From: an uncultured Paracoccaceae bacterium
Lineage (GTDB): Bacteria > Pseudomonadota > Alphaproteobacteria > Rhodobacterales > Rhodobacteraceae
Direction of reading: 5' to 3'
NCBI GenBank assembly: GCA_943787985.1
Contig: CALSOO010000006.1
Location: forward strand, 124,001-188,000
DNA: 64,000 nt
The notes below the pieces were generated by a model. The model was not told where the DNA came from. It was given only the letters and a program-made list of their open reading frames with translations, and made no database searches. A program made the translations under genes and the position numbers. This document shows positions 9,242 to 18,235 of the stretch, piece after piece. Positions within the stretch are counted from its first letter, which is position 1. The number at the start of each line of letters is the position of its first letter.

Positions 9242-10495
9242 ATGAAAACCTTCGTAACAAAGCTTGGGATCGACCTGCGGCTTTTGGGCATGATCGGCGC
9301 GCTGGTCGCGCTGTGTGTGATGTTCGATCTGATCACAGGCGGTCGCTTTTTGACGCCGCGCAACCTCTTTAACCTGTCCGTGCAAACGGCCTCTGTGGGG
9401 ATCATGGCCACGGGCATGGTGTTTGTGATCGTGACCCGTAACATCGACCTGTCCGTGGGCTCGCTGCTCGGGTTTATCGGCATGACCGTCGGGGCGCTGC
9501 AAGTGCATGTGCTTCCCGACATTCTGGGGCTTGGGCACTGGTCCATCTGGATCTTCGCAGCCGTCGCCGCCACTTTGATGGGCATGATTATCGGAGCAGC
9601 CCAAGGGTGGGTTATCGGCTACCTGACCGTGCCTGCCTTCATCGTGACACTGGGCGGCCTGCTGGTCTACCGCGGTGCGATGTGGTGGGTCACCGAGGGC
9701 CAAACCGTCGCCCCTCTGGACCCCACATTCCGCCTGCTTGGGGGCGGGGCTGACGGTACGCTGGGCGAGACCCTGTCGTGGGGCTTCGGGCTTGTGGCTT
9801 CTCTTGCGGCCATGGCGCTGATCCTGATGAGCCGCCGTCGCAAATCCACACACGGGTTCAAAGTCAAACCGGTCTGGGCCGAAGCGATCCTCGTTGCCCT
9901 CGCGGTCGGATTGATCATGGCCTACGTCTGGACAATGAACAGCTACACCATCGCCAAAGGGGCGTTGCCACGGATCGCCGAAGCGCGTGGCATTGAAATG
10001 ACCGACGGGCTGGTCCTGAACCACGGGGTCGCGATTCCTGTCATCATCCTGTTGATCGTGACGATTGGCATGACCATCATCTCCACCCGCACACGGTTCG
10101 GGCGCTACGTTTACGCCACAGGGGGGAACCCCGAAGCCGCAGAACTGTCGGGCATCAACACGCGGATGTTGACGGTCAAAGTCTTTGCGCTGATGGGCGC
10201 GCTTACGGGCATCTCGGCGGTCGTGGCATCCGCGCGCTTGGGCGCTGTGGATGTGGGGCTTGGAACACTTGACGAGCTGCGCGTGATCGCCGCAGCCGTC
10301 ATTGGCGGCACGGCATTGGCGGGCGGCTTTGGCACAATCTACGGGGCGGTGATCGGGGCGTTGATCATGCAAACGCTGCAATCCGGCATGGCGTCTGTGG
10401 GCGTTGACGCTCCGCTGCAATCCATCGTGGTCGGACTGGTTCTGGTTTTCGCGGTCTGGGTGGACATCGTCTATCGCCGCAAGACGGGCGTGTAA
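9242..10495 (+). CDS. xylH: Xylose-type ABC transporter permease
   Basis: A 417-residue inner-membrane permease of the ribose/xylose (BPD_transp_2) family with about ten hydrophobic segments. The family motif [18 protein letters not shown] and the late [18 protein letters not shown] cytoplasmic loop that contacts the ATPase are both present, followed by [25 protein letters not shown] site precedes the ATG. It lies between xylF and xylG with short gaps, consistent with one operon. Confidence 0.92.
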   Translation: MKTFVTKLGIDLRLLGMIGALVALCVMFDLITGGRFLTPRNLFNLSVQTASVGIMATGMVFVIVTRNIDLSVGSLLGFIGMTVGALQVHVLPDILGLGHWSIWIFAAVAATLMGMIIGAAQGWVIGYLTVPAFIVTLGGLLVYRGAMWWVTEGQTVAPLDPTFRLLGGGADGTLGETLSWGFGLVASLAAMALILMSRRRKSTHGFKVKPVWAEAILVALAVGLIMAYVWTMNSYTIAKGALPRIAEARGIEMTDGLVLNHGVAIPVIILLIVTIGMTIISTRTRFGRYVYATGGNPEAAELSGINTRMLTVKVFALMGALTGISAVVASARLGAVDVGLGTLDELRVIAAAVIGGTALAGGFGTIYGAVIGALIMQTLQSGMASVGVDAPLQSIVVGLVLVFAVWVDIVYRRKTGV

Positions 10496-10508
10496 GGGAG
10501 ATATGGAA

Positions 10509-11276
10509 ATGAACAAGCAAACATCGCAAACCCCCCTTGTCGAACTGCGCAACATGTCCATCGCCTTTGGGGGCGTGCGGGCCGTGGATGACGTGTCGAT
10601 CGACCTTTACCCGGGCGAAGTCGTGGGCCTTTTGGGGCACAACGGCGCCGGCAAATCCACTCTGATCAAAATGCTGTCAGGGGCCTACGGCGCGGACAGC
10701 GGCGAAATCCGGATCAATGGCGAAAAAGCCACGATCAACAACCCCCGTGACGCACGGCGCTACAACATCGAAACAATCTACCAAACGCTCGCTCTTGCGG
10801 ACAATCTGGACGCGGCCAGCAACCTGTTTCTGGGGCGCGAGTTGACCAGCGGCATGGGGTTTGTGGACGATGACGCGATGGAAGCGGAAACGCGCAAGAT
10901 CATGAACCGTCTGAACCCGAATTTCCAGAAGTTCGCCGAACCCGTTTCGGCGCTGTCAGGGGGGCAACGCCAATCGGTGGCTATTGCGCGGGCGGTGTAT
11001 TTCGATGCGCGCATTCTGATCATGGACGAACCCACAGCCGCTCTTGGGCCGCACGAAACCCAGATGGTGTCCGAGCTGATCCAAAAGCTCAAGGCGGACG
11101 GCATCGGCATCTTCCTCATCAGCCACGACATCCACGATGTGATGGAATTGTGCGACCGCGCATCGGTGATGAAAAACGGCAAACTGGTGGACACGGTCGA
11201 TGTCAAGGATGTGACGGATGACGAGCTGCTCAGCATGATCATTCTGGGCAAGAAACCGGGCGAGGACGCAGCCTGA
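10509..11276 (+). CDS. xylG: Sugar ABC transporter ATP-binding protein, single-domain
   Basis: A 255-residue ATPase with Walker [10 protein letters not shown], signature [14 protein letters not shown], Walker [12 protein letters not shown] and the switch His in LISHD. Enterobacterial XylG has two fused ATPase domains (about 510 residues); this one has a single domain, like the rhizobial FrcA type, and probably works as a homodimer. Two ATGs lie close together (10503 and 10509); AGGGAG is 8 bases before the second, which I prefer. The stop overlaps the glk start by one base. Confidence 0.9.
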   Translation: MNKQTSQTPLVELRNMSIAFGGVRAVDDVSIDLYPGEVVGLLGHNGAGKSTLIKMLSGAYGADSGEIRINGEKATINNPRDARRYNIETIYQTLALADNLDAASNLFLGRELTSGMGFVDDDAMEAETRKIMNRLNPNFQKFAEPVSALSGGQRQSVAIARAVYFDARILIMDEPTAALGPHETQMVSELIQKLKADGIGIFLISHDIHDVMELCDRASVMKNGKLVDTVDVKDVTDDELLSMIILGKKPGEDAA

Positions 11277-12184
11277 TGCGCGCAGCACCTGTTTTACTGG
11301 CAGACGTTGGCGGCACCAACACGCGCTTCGCTGTCGCACGCTTTGGAAAGGTCGTTGAGGGGAGCTTCAAACGCTACTCCAACGACGCACTTGGCTGTTT
11401 TGAAGAAGGGGCAACCCGTTTTTTGGCACAGTGGGATGGTCCGCCCCCTGACAGTTTGTGCGTGGCCATCGCAGGGCCTGTTTCAGACGGGGTAGGTCAG
11501 TTGACTAACGGCGCTTGGGGGTTTGACAAACGGACCTTGGCGGATGCTTTGGTCTTTCCCAAAGTGCACGTGATCAACGACTTGGAGGCCCTCGGTTACG
11601 CTTTGCCCGACCTTCCAGACGCCGCATTGCATCAGATGAGCGACGGGGGCACCGGCAACGGTCAAGCCCTTGTTGTGGGGGTCGCCACAGGGTTCAACGT
11701 CAGCATTGCAAGCCAAAAGGCAGTGTTTCAAGCTGAACTCGGGCATGCCGGCCTGTCAGAACGGGTGATGCACGTTTTGCGCAGTGGTTTGGGGGACGCG
11801 GCAGGTGATTTTGAATCCGTCGAGCACTGTTTCTCAGGCGGTGGTCTGGCGCACATGCACCTGCATTTGTCGGGCCATTACAGCGCGCCTGCGGATATCA
11901 CGGGATCGCAAGACAGCGACGCACAAGCGACCAAACTGCTGTTTGCCAAAGCCCTCGGGGTGCAGTGCCGCGAGATGATCTATCAATATCTCCCGCTTGG
12001 CGGGCTTTATTTCAACGGCTCGTTGGCACGGGCCCTTTTGTCCACAAATCTGGCACAAACAGTGGTGGACGGAGCCCGTCAGGATCACGCATTCTCGGGG
12101 CGGTTCGGACAAATTCCGATGCACCTGATCACCGAGGACGCAGCCCCTCTCTACGGGTGTGCGCGCTTTATGAGTGGCAGCTAA
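11276..12184 (+). CDS. glk: Glucokinase
   Basis: A 302-residue kinase of the Glk (COG0837) family, which phosphorylates glucose to glucose-6-phosphate with ATP. It has the ATP-phosphate motif LLADVGGTNTRFAVARF at the N-terminus, AIAGPVSDG, the catalytic INDLEALGYAL (Asp of NDLEA) and a C-terminal GGLYFNGSLAR. It is translationally coupled to xylG (TGATG). The pairing suggests the transporter also carries glucose, a broad xylose/glucose specificity being common for this class; that part is inference. Confidence 0.9.
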   Translation: MRAAPVLLADVGGTNTRFAVARFGKVVEGSFKRYSNDALGCFEEGATRFLAQWDGPPPDSLCVAIAGPVSDGVGQLTNGAWGFDKRTLADALVFPKVHVINDLEALGYALPDLPDAALHQMSDGGTGNGQALVVGVATGFNVSIASQKAVFQAELGHAGLSERVMHVLRSGLGDAAGDFESVEHCFSGGGLAHMHLHLSGHYSAPADITGSQDSDAQATKLLFAKALGVQCREMIYQYLPLGGLYFNGSLARALLSTNLAQTVVDGARQDHAFSGRFGQIPMHLITEDAAPLYGCARFMSGS

Positions 12185-12221
12185 CTTGACACGCGCGCTT
12201 GGCTGACCCATCACCCTTTTT

Positions 12222-12587
12222 ATGACATCCAAACCTCAAAACCGCCTTCTTGTTTGTGCCACCTGTGAACGCACCGACGGGCAAACCGCCCGTCAGGACG
12301 CCGCCCAATTGCGCGGGGCGCTCAAACTGGCAGGGTTGAGCGATCAAATCGAAGTGGACGCGGTGCCATGTCTGGGCGGATGCGTCGCCCCTGCAAACAT
12401 CTCCCTCCAAGGGGTCGGGCGGGCCACCTATGTGTTCGATGGCTTGGACGTAAAGACGTCCGAGGGTGAGATCATCACCCTGTGCCAGATGTTTCTGGAG
12501 CGGGACAAAGGCTGGATTGAGGACGCACGCCCTTTGGGCGATCTGCGCAACCACTTGCGGGCACGGGTTCCGACACTTGAGGCGTAA
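12222..12587 (+). CDS. DUF1636 cobalamin-cluster protein (ferredoxin-like), copy 1
   Basis: A 121-residue protein with cysteine motifs CATC about residue 12 and CLGGC about residue 50, the pattern of the DUF1636 family, a thioredoxin-like [2Fe-2S] ferredoxin fold repeatedly found in cobalamin clusters; its exact reaction is unknown. A second copy at 27856-28245 leads the main cob operon. It is followed within three bases by the convergent stop of the His-rich protein gene, so there is no room for a terminator between them. Confidence 0.8.
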   Translation: MTSKPQNRLLVCATCERTDGQTARQDAAQLRGALKLAGLSDQIEVDAVPCLGGCVAPANISLQGVGRATYVFDGLDVKTSEGEIITLCQMFLERDKGWIEDARPLGDLRNHLRARVPTLEA

Positions 12588-12590
12588 GGC

Positions 12591-13064
12591 CTAGTTCTGG
12601 AGGTCAATCATCGCCCGAACAGGGCGCGCGCCCACCACCAGTGTGCGGTGATCATTGGCGTATAGCCCCACCTCAATACGGACATCACCTGCGGGCAGAT
12701 GATCCAGATGGAACCAAGGTCCGTAAAGGCGCGCAACCTTGACGTCGTTCACATAGACATGTGCGTGCCCTTCACCCTCCACATGGGCAAGGCCGGCGTT
12801 TTGGGGGGCAAAGGCGAAATTGGTGACGTCCAGTTGCAAATTCCACCCCGCAACAGGATCACGAAGAAGTCGGGCGGAGACGGTGGGCAGGGACTCCCCC
12901 TTGAGGATGACAGGCTGCATGGCTGCGTGGTCGTGATCGGCGCCATCCGCGGCGTGATCCATCGCAGCGCCCCCCAAGGTCGTCCCTTGTGACGCGGCCA
13001 TCAAAAAGCCAAACCCCGTGCCAAAGACCAAGCCAATCACCAACATAATCAAGCGACGGTCCAT
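12591..13064 (-). CDS. Membrane-anchored His-rich protein linked to cbtAB
   Basis: A 157-residue protein of unknown function. An N-terminal hydrophobic segment (LIMLVIGLVFGTGFGFLMAA) anchors or exports it. A His/Asp cluster follows (MDHAADGADHDHAAM, about residues 35-50), then a compact domain with HVEGEGHAHVYVND, WFHLDHLP and ANDHRTLVVG. The histidines suggest metal handling at the periplasmic face. It starts three bases after cbtA and is probably translated with cbtBA under the cobalamin riboswitch, so a cobalt chaperone or sensor role is plausible but unproven. Confidence 0.65.
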   Translation of the reverse strand: MDRRLIMLVIGLVFGTGFGFLMAASQGTTLGGAAMDHAADGADHDHAAMQPVILKGESLPTVSARLLRDPVAGWNLQLDVTNFAFAPQNAGLAHVEGEGHAHVYVNDVKVARLYGPWFHLDHLPAGDVRIEVGLYANDHRTLVVGARPVRAMIDLQN

Positions 13065-13067
13065 GGC

Positions 13068-13748
13068 TTAGGCGTCCTTGGCTTCGGTGGCCCAGAAATG
13101 GGCGCACAATGCCCCAAGGACAACCCAAACTGCCAAGCCAACGCCAAGGGCGCGAGAGGCAAACAAGGCCGCGATCTCTGTCGGGACAGGGCCGGTAAAG
13201 GTGTCAGGTTCCGGGGCTCCGATCACATGCGGGGCCAGCAACAGAACGACAGCAACGGCAATGCCAACAGCGTTGCGATAAAAGGCCAGCAACCACATGG
13301 CCAAAGCCGCCGCCGCAACGGTCGGGAAAAACCACATCTGGCGCAGGGTGACGTCCGCAGCGGCCACGCCGGGGACTTCGGGGGCAAGGGAAAAGCCGGG
13401 CGCCAGATGGGCCGCAACGAAACCCGCAACGCCCCAGATCATCCCGTTGGTGGGGGTGATCTTTGCGCCGCGCTCCTGGGCGACGCTCATCAGGGCGATG
13501 ACGGCCAAGGCATAGCCGCAATAGATCAGCATCGTGAACATGACGCTCAGCAAATCACGGGTGGGTTCAAACCCGGGAAGGGCCTGAATGGCGGACACCG
13601 GCTCGGCGCCGAAGTGGACCAGATCGCCCGCCTCATACAACTCCGCATGAAGCAGAACAGGCTGGACAAACATAAACTGGAGGATGGCTGCGACAACGCC
13701 CGCAGCGGCGCCTGCGAACAGGGCACTGGTGAGGATACGTGCGAACAT
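13068..13748 (-). CDS. cbtA: Cobalt transporter subunit CbtA
   Basis: A 226-residue integral membrane protein with about five to six hydrophobic segments, beginning MFARILTSALFAGAAAGV, the CbtA N-terminus, and containing the HLAPGFSLAPEVPG loop found in the family. CbtA with CbtB forms a predicted B12-regulated cobalt importer. I chose the ATG at 13748 by family alignment from memory; the frame is open to 13778. The gene lies downstream of cbtB and a cobalamin riboswitch on the same strand. Confidence 0.88.
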   Translation of the reverse strand: MFARILTSALFAGAAAGVVAAILQFMFVQPVLLHAELYEAGDLVHFGAEPVSAIQALPGFEPTRDLLSVMFTMLIYCGYALAVIALMSVAQERGAKITPTNGMIWGVAGFVAAHLAPGFSLAPEVPGVAAADVTLRQMWFFPTVAAAALAMWLLAFYRNAVGIAVAVVLLLAPHVIGAPEPDTFTGPVPTEIAALFASRALGVGLAVWVVLGALCAHFWATEAKDA

Positions 13749-13837
13749 ATCAGAATTTCCATAGACTGTTTGGCGCACGAAAGCCGAAGGCGCCCCGAAA
13801 CAGGCGCGCGTAGACCATCAGCAGCACAAAAGGTGAC

Positions 13838-14014
13838 TTAGTGGCAGGGAAACCCTGTGGCGTGGCGCACATCATGGGCCGCATCGTGCAATGCTGCGGC
13901 TTGAACGTGACCGGCCAGAACCAGAACACCAACGCCCAGAACCAGCGCAAAGAACGCAGGGATCATCGCGGATTTGGACCGGGTCAGGGATACTGTTGCG
14001 GTAGTTGTTGTCAT
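13838..14014 (-). CDS. cbtB: Cobalt transporter subunit CbtB (58 residues)
   Basis: A short gene read directly from the sequence: ATG at 14014, stop at 13838, preceded by an AAGGAG ribosome site. The product has one hydrophobic segment (FFALVLGVGVLVLAG) and ends in the CbtB metal-binding tail with His residues and GFPCH. CbtB partners CbtA in cobalt uptake. It is the first gene behind the riboswitch at 14059-14248 and would be switched off when cobalamin is plentiful. Confidence 0.88.
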   Translation of the reverse strand: MTTTTATVSLTRSKSAMIPAFFALVLGVGVLVLAGHVQAAALHDAAHDVRHATGFPCH

Positions 14015-14058
14015 CTTGTCGTCTCCTTGCTGTCACACCCGACAGCGTTTGTTTCAAT

Positions 14059-14248
14059 GGCGCCCGGCAGGTCTCCTGGCTCACGTGTCACTGCGGGTCC
14101 CGACCTTCCCCGAACCTGCAAAGGCCCAAGTGGTATCGTTGAGACCCGCTCTGCGCTTACAGTCGCGGGGGCGGCTCGGGCATTGGTTTTGCAACCTCAC
14201 CCAATTCCCTCTTCGTTTGCTTCGGCAGCGATAGACTGCACCGGCAAA
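14059..14248 (-). ncRNA. Cobalamin riboswitch upstream of cbtBA
   Basis: On the minus strand the canonical elements occur in order: GGGAATTGGGTGAGG, then GCCGCCCCCGCGACTGTAAG, then GAAGGTCGGGA, then the B12 box AGCCAGGAGACCTGCCGGGC near 14062-14083. The gap from the B12 box to the cbtB ribosome site is short, which suits control of translation or termination. The 5' boundary is approximate. Confidence 0.92.
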
Positions 14249-14317
14249 AACCAAGCCCCCCAAATGTAGCGCGGAAATTCGCGCCCGCGCAACCCGTCTG
14301 CGACGTAGAATTTGCCA

Positions 14318-15052
14318 TCAACGGCGTTTGCGCAACACATAAGCGTCCATGATCCAGCCATGGGCGGCGCGGGCGGTGGCGCGGGTGGCAATAATGTCGG
14401 CGCAGACCAGATCCAGAGGGCCGGAACGGATCAGTTGATTCTCCATGCCCAGATACGCCCCCCACCAAATGTCGAAATCCGCCCCGTTCAGGGTCTGGAA
14501 CGCGCAATGGCCGTCCAGCATGAACACTGCACTGTCGGCCCCTTGAGGCCAGCCATGATCGCGAAGCTGGCGACCGGTGGTCACGACAAAAGGGGCCCCG
14601 ATCTCGTTGATGGGAATCGCATGGGCGGCGGTCAAAGCCTGAAGGGTGGTGATGCCCGCAACCACGCGAATGTTGGGCATCGGATCAAGGCGCGAAGCAA
14701 TGCGCAGGGATGAATCGTACAGCGACGGGTCCCCCCAGATCAACAAGGCCACCGTGTTCGCGTCCTTGGCCGCCGCAGTCCACGCGTGTGCAATCGCGTC
14801 GTGCCACTCATCCACCGCTGCCAGATAATCGCCATCGCCGCGCCGTGTGGGCAGGTCAAATTCGATGATCCTCGGGGCCGCATCAGGGGCCACCTTTGCG
14901 ATGATCTGATGTCTCAAATCCGCCAGATCGGACTTTTGATCGCCCTTGCGCGGGATCAGAACCGTGTCCGCCGCCGCGATGGCTTTGGCCGCTTCAAACG
15001 TCACATGGTCGGGATTGCCCGTTCCGATGCCAATCAAGGTCAATTCACGCAT
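14318..15052 (-). CDS. cobF: Precorrin-6A synthase (deacetylating)
   Basis: A 244-residue SAM-dependent methyltransferase of the tetrapyrrole methylase fold that methylates C1 of precorrin-5 with loss of the acetyl group, in the oxygen-dependent route. Visible motifs are LIGIGTGNPDHVTFEA at the N-terminus, WGDPSLYDSSLRIA and VVAGITTLQALTAAHAIP. The ATG at 15052 overlaps the end of cobA, which indicates translational coupling; an ATG two codons upstream is the alternative. CobF marks the aerobic pathway, in keeping with CobG upstream. Confidence 0.9.
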   Translation of the reverse strand: MRELTLIGIGTGNPDHVTFEAAKAIAAADTVLIPRKGDQKSDLADLRHQIIAKVAPDAAPRIIEFDLPTRRGDGDYLAAVDEWHDAIAHAWTAAAKDANTVALLIWGDPSLYDSSLRIASRLDPMPNIRVVAGITTLQALTAAHAIPINEIGAPFVVTTGRQLRDHGWPQGADSAVFMLDGHCAFQTLNGADFDIWWGAYLGMENQLIRSGPLDLVCADIIATRATARAAHGWIMDAYVLRKRR

Positions 15053-15773
15053 CGTCATCGCTCGCCAACGGGCCATAAAGGATCAGCGCAGGCGTGCTGG
15101 CCATTTCGCCTTTCAAGGTCTCCACCAACGCTGTAATCGTGGTGCGGGTCAAGGTTTGCTCCGGCGTCGAAACGGCTTCGGCCAGCAGGGCAGGGGTGTC
15201 GGAGGGCAGTCCAAAACCCACGAGTTTTTGGGCCAGCGACGCAAAGGTGCGCTTGCCCATGAACACAACGGTGGTCGCTTCGGGGTCGGCCAAGGCGGCC
15301 ATGTTCACATCCTCGGGCAACCGCCCGTCCACATCGTGCCCTGTGATGAACTGGACGCGCCGCGCGGTCAGACGCCGCGTCAGGGGAATGCCAGCGGCGG
15401 CGGCGGCGGCACAGGCAGAGGGCACGCCGGGGATAATCTCGTAGGGGATGCCAGCCGCGCGGCAAGCCACTATTTCTTCCTCCAGGCGGCCGAAAATCCC
15501 GCCATCACCGCTTTTCAGACGCACAACGCGCGCCCCGTCTTGGGCGTAGTCCACCAACAATTGGCTCACATGGCTTTGTTTCGGGCTGGGGCGACCCGCG
15601 CGCTTGCCCACGCCGACCAGATCCGCCCCCGCCGCGGCATGGGACAGGATCGGCCCCGACGACAGGTCATCAAACAACACCGCATCCGCCTGTTTCAACC
15701 GGTCCACAGCCTTGAGCGTCAACAGCTCGGGATCACCGGGGCCAGAGCCGACAAAAGACACAAACCCCGTCAT
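15045..15773 (-). CDS. cobA: Uroporphyrinogen-III C-methyltransferase
   Basis: A 242-residue methyltransferase that adds methyl groups at C2 and C7 of uroporphyrinogen III to give precorrin-2, the branch point to cobalamin and siroheme. It shows the family motifs SFVGSGPGDPELLTLKA, RLKSGDGGIFGR and PGVPSACAAAAAAGIPLTRR. There is no fused CysG or HemD domain, so it is the stand-alone cobalamin-type enzyme. It starts four bases inside the end of cobB. Confidence 0.95.
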   Translation of the reverse strand: MTGFVSFVGSGPGDPELLTLKAVDRLKQADAVLFDDLSSGPILSHAAAGADLVGVGKRAGRPSPKQSHVSQLLVDYAQDGARVVRLKSGDGGIFGRLEEEIVACRAAGIPYEIIPGVPSACAAAAAAGIPLTRRLTARRVQFITGHDVDGRLPEDVNMAALADPEATTVVFMGKRTFASLAQKLVGFGLPSDTPALLAEAVSTPEQTLTRTTITALVETLKGEMASTPALILYGPLASDDDA

Positions 15774-17083
15774 GCAGACGCCTCGGCGATCAGGTGAAAG
15801 AACGTGCCGGTGACATGCCCTTTGATGCTGCCGGTTTCAGGCACGGGCGCGCCCTCGGCGTCCAGCACGCGGGCCAGCGGGGCGTCGGGCTCTTCCAGAA
15901 TGGTGGAGTAGTGAAACTCGTGACCGCGCAAAATTCCGCCAGCCTCGAAGCCGGGCATTGCCGCCTCCAGATGCGCTTTGCGGTAGCCAAGGTGGAATTT
16001 GCGTTTCTCGTAGCTGGTGACCAGCCCCAACAGGCCAAGCATCTGATGTCGATGCCCTTCTTTGTCGATCAGGGTCTCACCCAGCGCCATGTAGCCGCCG
16101 CATTCACCGTGCACGGGGCGGGTTTGTGCGTGGGTCTGCACCGCTTTGCGGAATGTCGTGGCCGCGGCCAGTTTGCCTGCGTGCAATTCGGGATAGCCGC
16201 CCGGCAACCACACCAGATCAGCGTCCGGCGCAGGGGCTTCATTACCCAAGGGGGAGAATGGCAAAATCTCGGCACCAGCCGCGCGCCAGCCTGCCAGAAG
16301 ATGCGGATAGGTAAAGGAAAACGCCGCGTCCTGCGCCAAAGCGATGCGCTGCGCAGGGGGGGCGGGCAAATGCCCTGCCACTGGCGCGGGGGTGCTGGTG
16401 GCGGCCGCCTTGATCGCCTCCAGATCGACGTTCTCGCGCAGGAAGGTCGCGTACCCCGAAATCGCGGCTTCCAGATCGGGATGTTCGACGGCTTGGATCA
16501 GACCAAGGTGGCGTTCGGGCAGGGCCAGATCACCGCGACGGGGCAAAGACCCGAGCACTTTGATGCCATGGGCCTCCATGCCCAAGCGGGTCAAACGCTC
16601 GTGACGCGGAGAAGCCACGCGGTTCAAAATAACGCCTGCAAAATTCAGGTCAGGGCGATACGCGCGAAAACCCAAAGCCGTGGCTGCCGCTGATTGCGCC
16701 TGTCCGCTGACATCCACAACCAACACCACGCCCCAGCCCATTTTGGCGGCTGTTTCGGCGCTGGTGCCATGGCCGGTCTCGCCCGCATAAGCGACCCCGT
16801 CATAGAGCCCCATAGACCCCTCGGCGATGACGATATCTGCCCCCTCGGATTGCGCTGATATCGCCCCCAGAAGCCCCTCGTTCATCGCCCAGGTGTCAAA
16901 GTTGAACGAGGCACGCCCCGCCGCCGCGCGGTGGAAGGCAGGGTCGATGTAATCGGGGCCGGATTTGAACGGCTGCACCTTTAATCCGTCCTCGGACAAG
17001 GCCCGCAACAACCCCAGCATCACAGTCGTTTTACCTGTCCCCGAGGACGGGGCCGAGATCAGTAGACCTTTAGGATTGCTCAT
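15770..17083 (-). CDS. cobB: Cobyrinate a,c-diamide synthase
   Basis: A 437-residue glutamine amidotransferase that amidates the a- and c-carboxylates of hydrogenobyrinate using ATP and glutamine. The N-terminal dethiobiotin-synthase-like domain has the P-loop [11 protein letters not shown]; the C-terminal GATase1-like domain has the nucleophile Cys in [13 protein letters not shown] and a late His in GHEFHYS. The ATG at 17083 has a GGAG site and lies inside the end of cobM; upstream in-frame codons back to 17203 lie within cobM and are not needed. Confidence 0.95.
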   Translation of the reverse strand: MSNPKGLLISAPSSGTGKTTVMLGLLRALSEDGLKVQPFKSGPDYIDPAFHRAAAGRASFNFDTWAMNEGLLGAISAQSEGADIVIAEGSMGLYDGVAYAGETGHGTSAETAAKMGWGVVLVVDVSGQAQSAAATALGFRAYRPDLNFAGVILNRVASPRHERLTRLGMEAHGIKVLGSLPRRGDLALPERHLGLIQAVEHPDLEAAISGYATFLRENVDLEAIKAAATSTPAPVAGHLPAPPAQRIALAQDAAFSFTYPHLLAGWRAAGAEILPFSPLGNEAPAPDADLVWLPGGYPELHAGKLAAATTFRKAVQTHAQTRPVHGECGGYMALGETLIDKEGHRHQMLGLLGLVTSYEKRKFHLGYRKAHLEAAMPGFEAGGILRGHEFHYSTILEEPDAPLARVLDAEGAPVPETGSIKGHVTGTFFHLIAEASA

Positions 17084-17870
17084 CTTTTTCACTCCATGAC
17101 GCCCATGGGCTGTCAGCTGTTTGGGGGCGGTAGCGGCGGTCGTAATCTGTGGAATAGAGGCAACTTTCGTCAAAGCCTTCGCCTGCCAAAGCAGGACCGA
17201 CAAGGATCAGGGCTGTGCGCGCAATGGCAGGGGTGATGACGTCGGCGATGGTGGCCAAAGTGGCGCGGATGATCTGCTCGTCCGGCCAGCTTGCGCGGTA
17301 GACCACCGCGACAGGGCAATCGGCGCCGTAGGAGGGCACCAGGTCGGACACAACCGTGTCCAGATTCTGGATCGACAGGTGGATCGCAAGCGTCGCGCCG
17401 GTGGCTGCGAAATTTGTCAGGCTCTCCCCCTCGGGCATGGAGGACGCACGCCCTTGGGTCCGGGTCAAAACCACAGATTGGGCAAGGCCGGGCAAGGTCA
17501 GTTCGGTCCCCAATGCCGCCGCCGCTGCCGCAAAGGAGGGGACACCGGGCGTGACAGACACAGGGATGTGGGCGGCCCGCAACCGGCGCATTTGCTCGCC
17601 CATCGCCGACCACACAGACAAGTCGCCCGAGTGCAAGCGTGCCACGTCTTTGCCTGCCGCGGTGGCGGCGATACAGGCCGCAATGATCGCGTCCAGATCC
17701 ATGCCGGCGGTGTTGATGATCTCGGCATCTTTGGGGCAATGCTGCAAAATTTCCTGCGGCACCAACGATCCCGCATACAAACACACAGGGCTGGCGGCGA
17801 TGATGTCGCGCCCGCGCAGGGTCAAAAGGTCAGGCGCGCCGGGGCCTGCGCCGATAAAGTGAACAGTCAT
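17070..17870 (-). CDS. cobM: Precorrin-4 C11-methyltransferase
   Basis: A 266-residue tetrapyrrole methylase that methylates C11 of precorrin-4 to give precorrin-5. It starts [18 protein letters not shown], followed by [25 protein letters not shown] and [22 protein letters not shown], all typical of CobM/CbiF. Start and stop overlap the neighbouring cobE and cobB genes by a few bases, in keeping with the tightly coupled operon. Confidence 0.95.
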   Translation of the reverse strand: MTVHFIGAGPGAPDLLTLRGRDIIAASPVCLYAGSLVPQEILQHCPKDAEIINTAGMDLDAIIAACIAATAAGKDVARLHSGDLSVWSAMGEQMRRLRAAHIPVSVTPGVPSFAAAAAALGTELTLPGLAQSVVLTRTQGRASSMPEGESLTNFAATGATLAIHLSIQNLDTVVSDLVPSYGADCPVAVVYRASWPDEQIIRATLATIADVITPAIARTALILVGPALAGEGFDESCLYSTDYDRRYRPQTADSPWASWSEKDEQS

Positions 17871-18235
17871 GGATTGGGTCCTTGAGCTACGGCGCAGGTG
17901 GCCATGCGGTCAGTTGAAATCTGACGGGGGATGAGCAGCGTTGCACCTGTGCCAGCGGCGGCCAGTGCGGCGGCCTCGGCGACGGAACCTGTGCCGCGGT
18001 GTCGGGTGCTGGTCTCTGAACGGGTCGGGGTCTCAACGGCTTCAAGATCCGTCGCAGCAACAGGGGCAACCGGCACTGCGCGCGCCGTCGCGAACTGCAC
18101 AAAAGCAGTTGATGCGGCTTTGTCTGTGGGGGTCGCTACGCGGTCAATGGGCCCGCGATACCCCGTGGCCTCCAGCGCTTGGGCAAAGCTGTCCGCCGTG
18201 GCTGATGTGGTGAACCCAAAGCCGACGACGATCAT
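17867..18235 (-). CDS. cobE: CobE / CbiG C-terminal-domain protein
   Basis: A 122-residue protein corresponding to the C-terminal domain of CbiG (CobE in aerobic producers). It starts [17 protein letters not shown] and ends [24 protein letters not shown], where the hydrophobic strand plus CAVA tail is characteristic. CobE is tied genetically to cobalamin synthesis but its exact reaction is unresolved. The ATG at 18235 shares bases with the cobL stop (ATGA), which decides the start over the upstream 18250 codon. Confidence 0.85.
   Translation of the reverse strand: MIVVGFGFTTSATADSFAQALEATGYRGPIDRVATPTDKAASTAFVQFATARAVPVAPVAATDLEAVETPTRSETSTRHRGTGSVAEAAALAAAGTGATLLIPRQISTDRMATCAVAQGPNP

Noticed and set aside
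9122..10561. 479-codon open frame on the minus strand
   Set aside because: Antisense to xylH; the translation is rich in His, Asp, Arg and Gln without any fold-like pattern.
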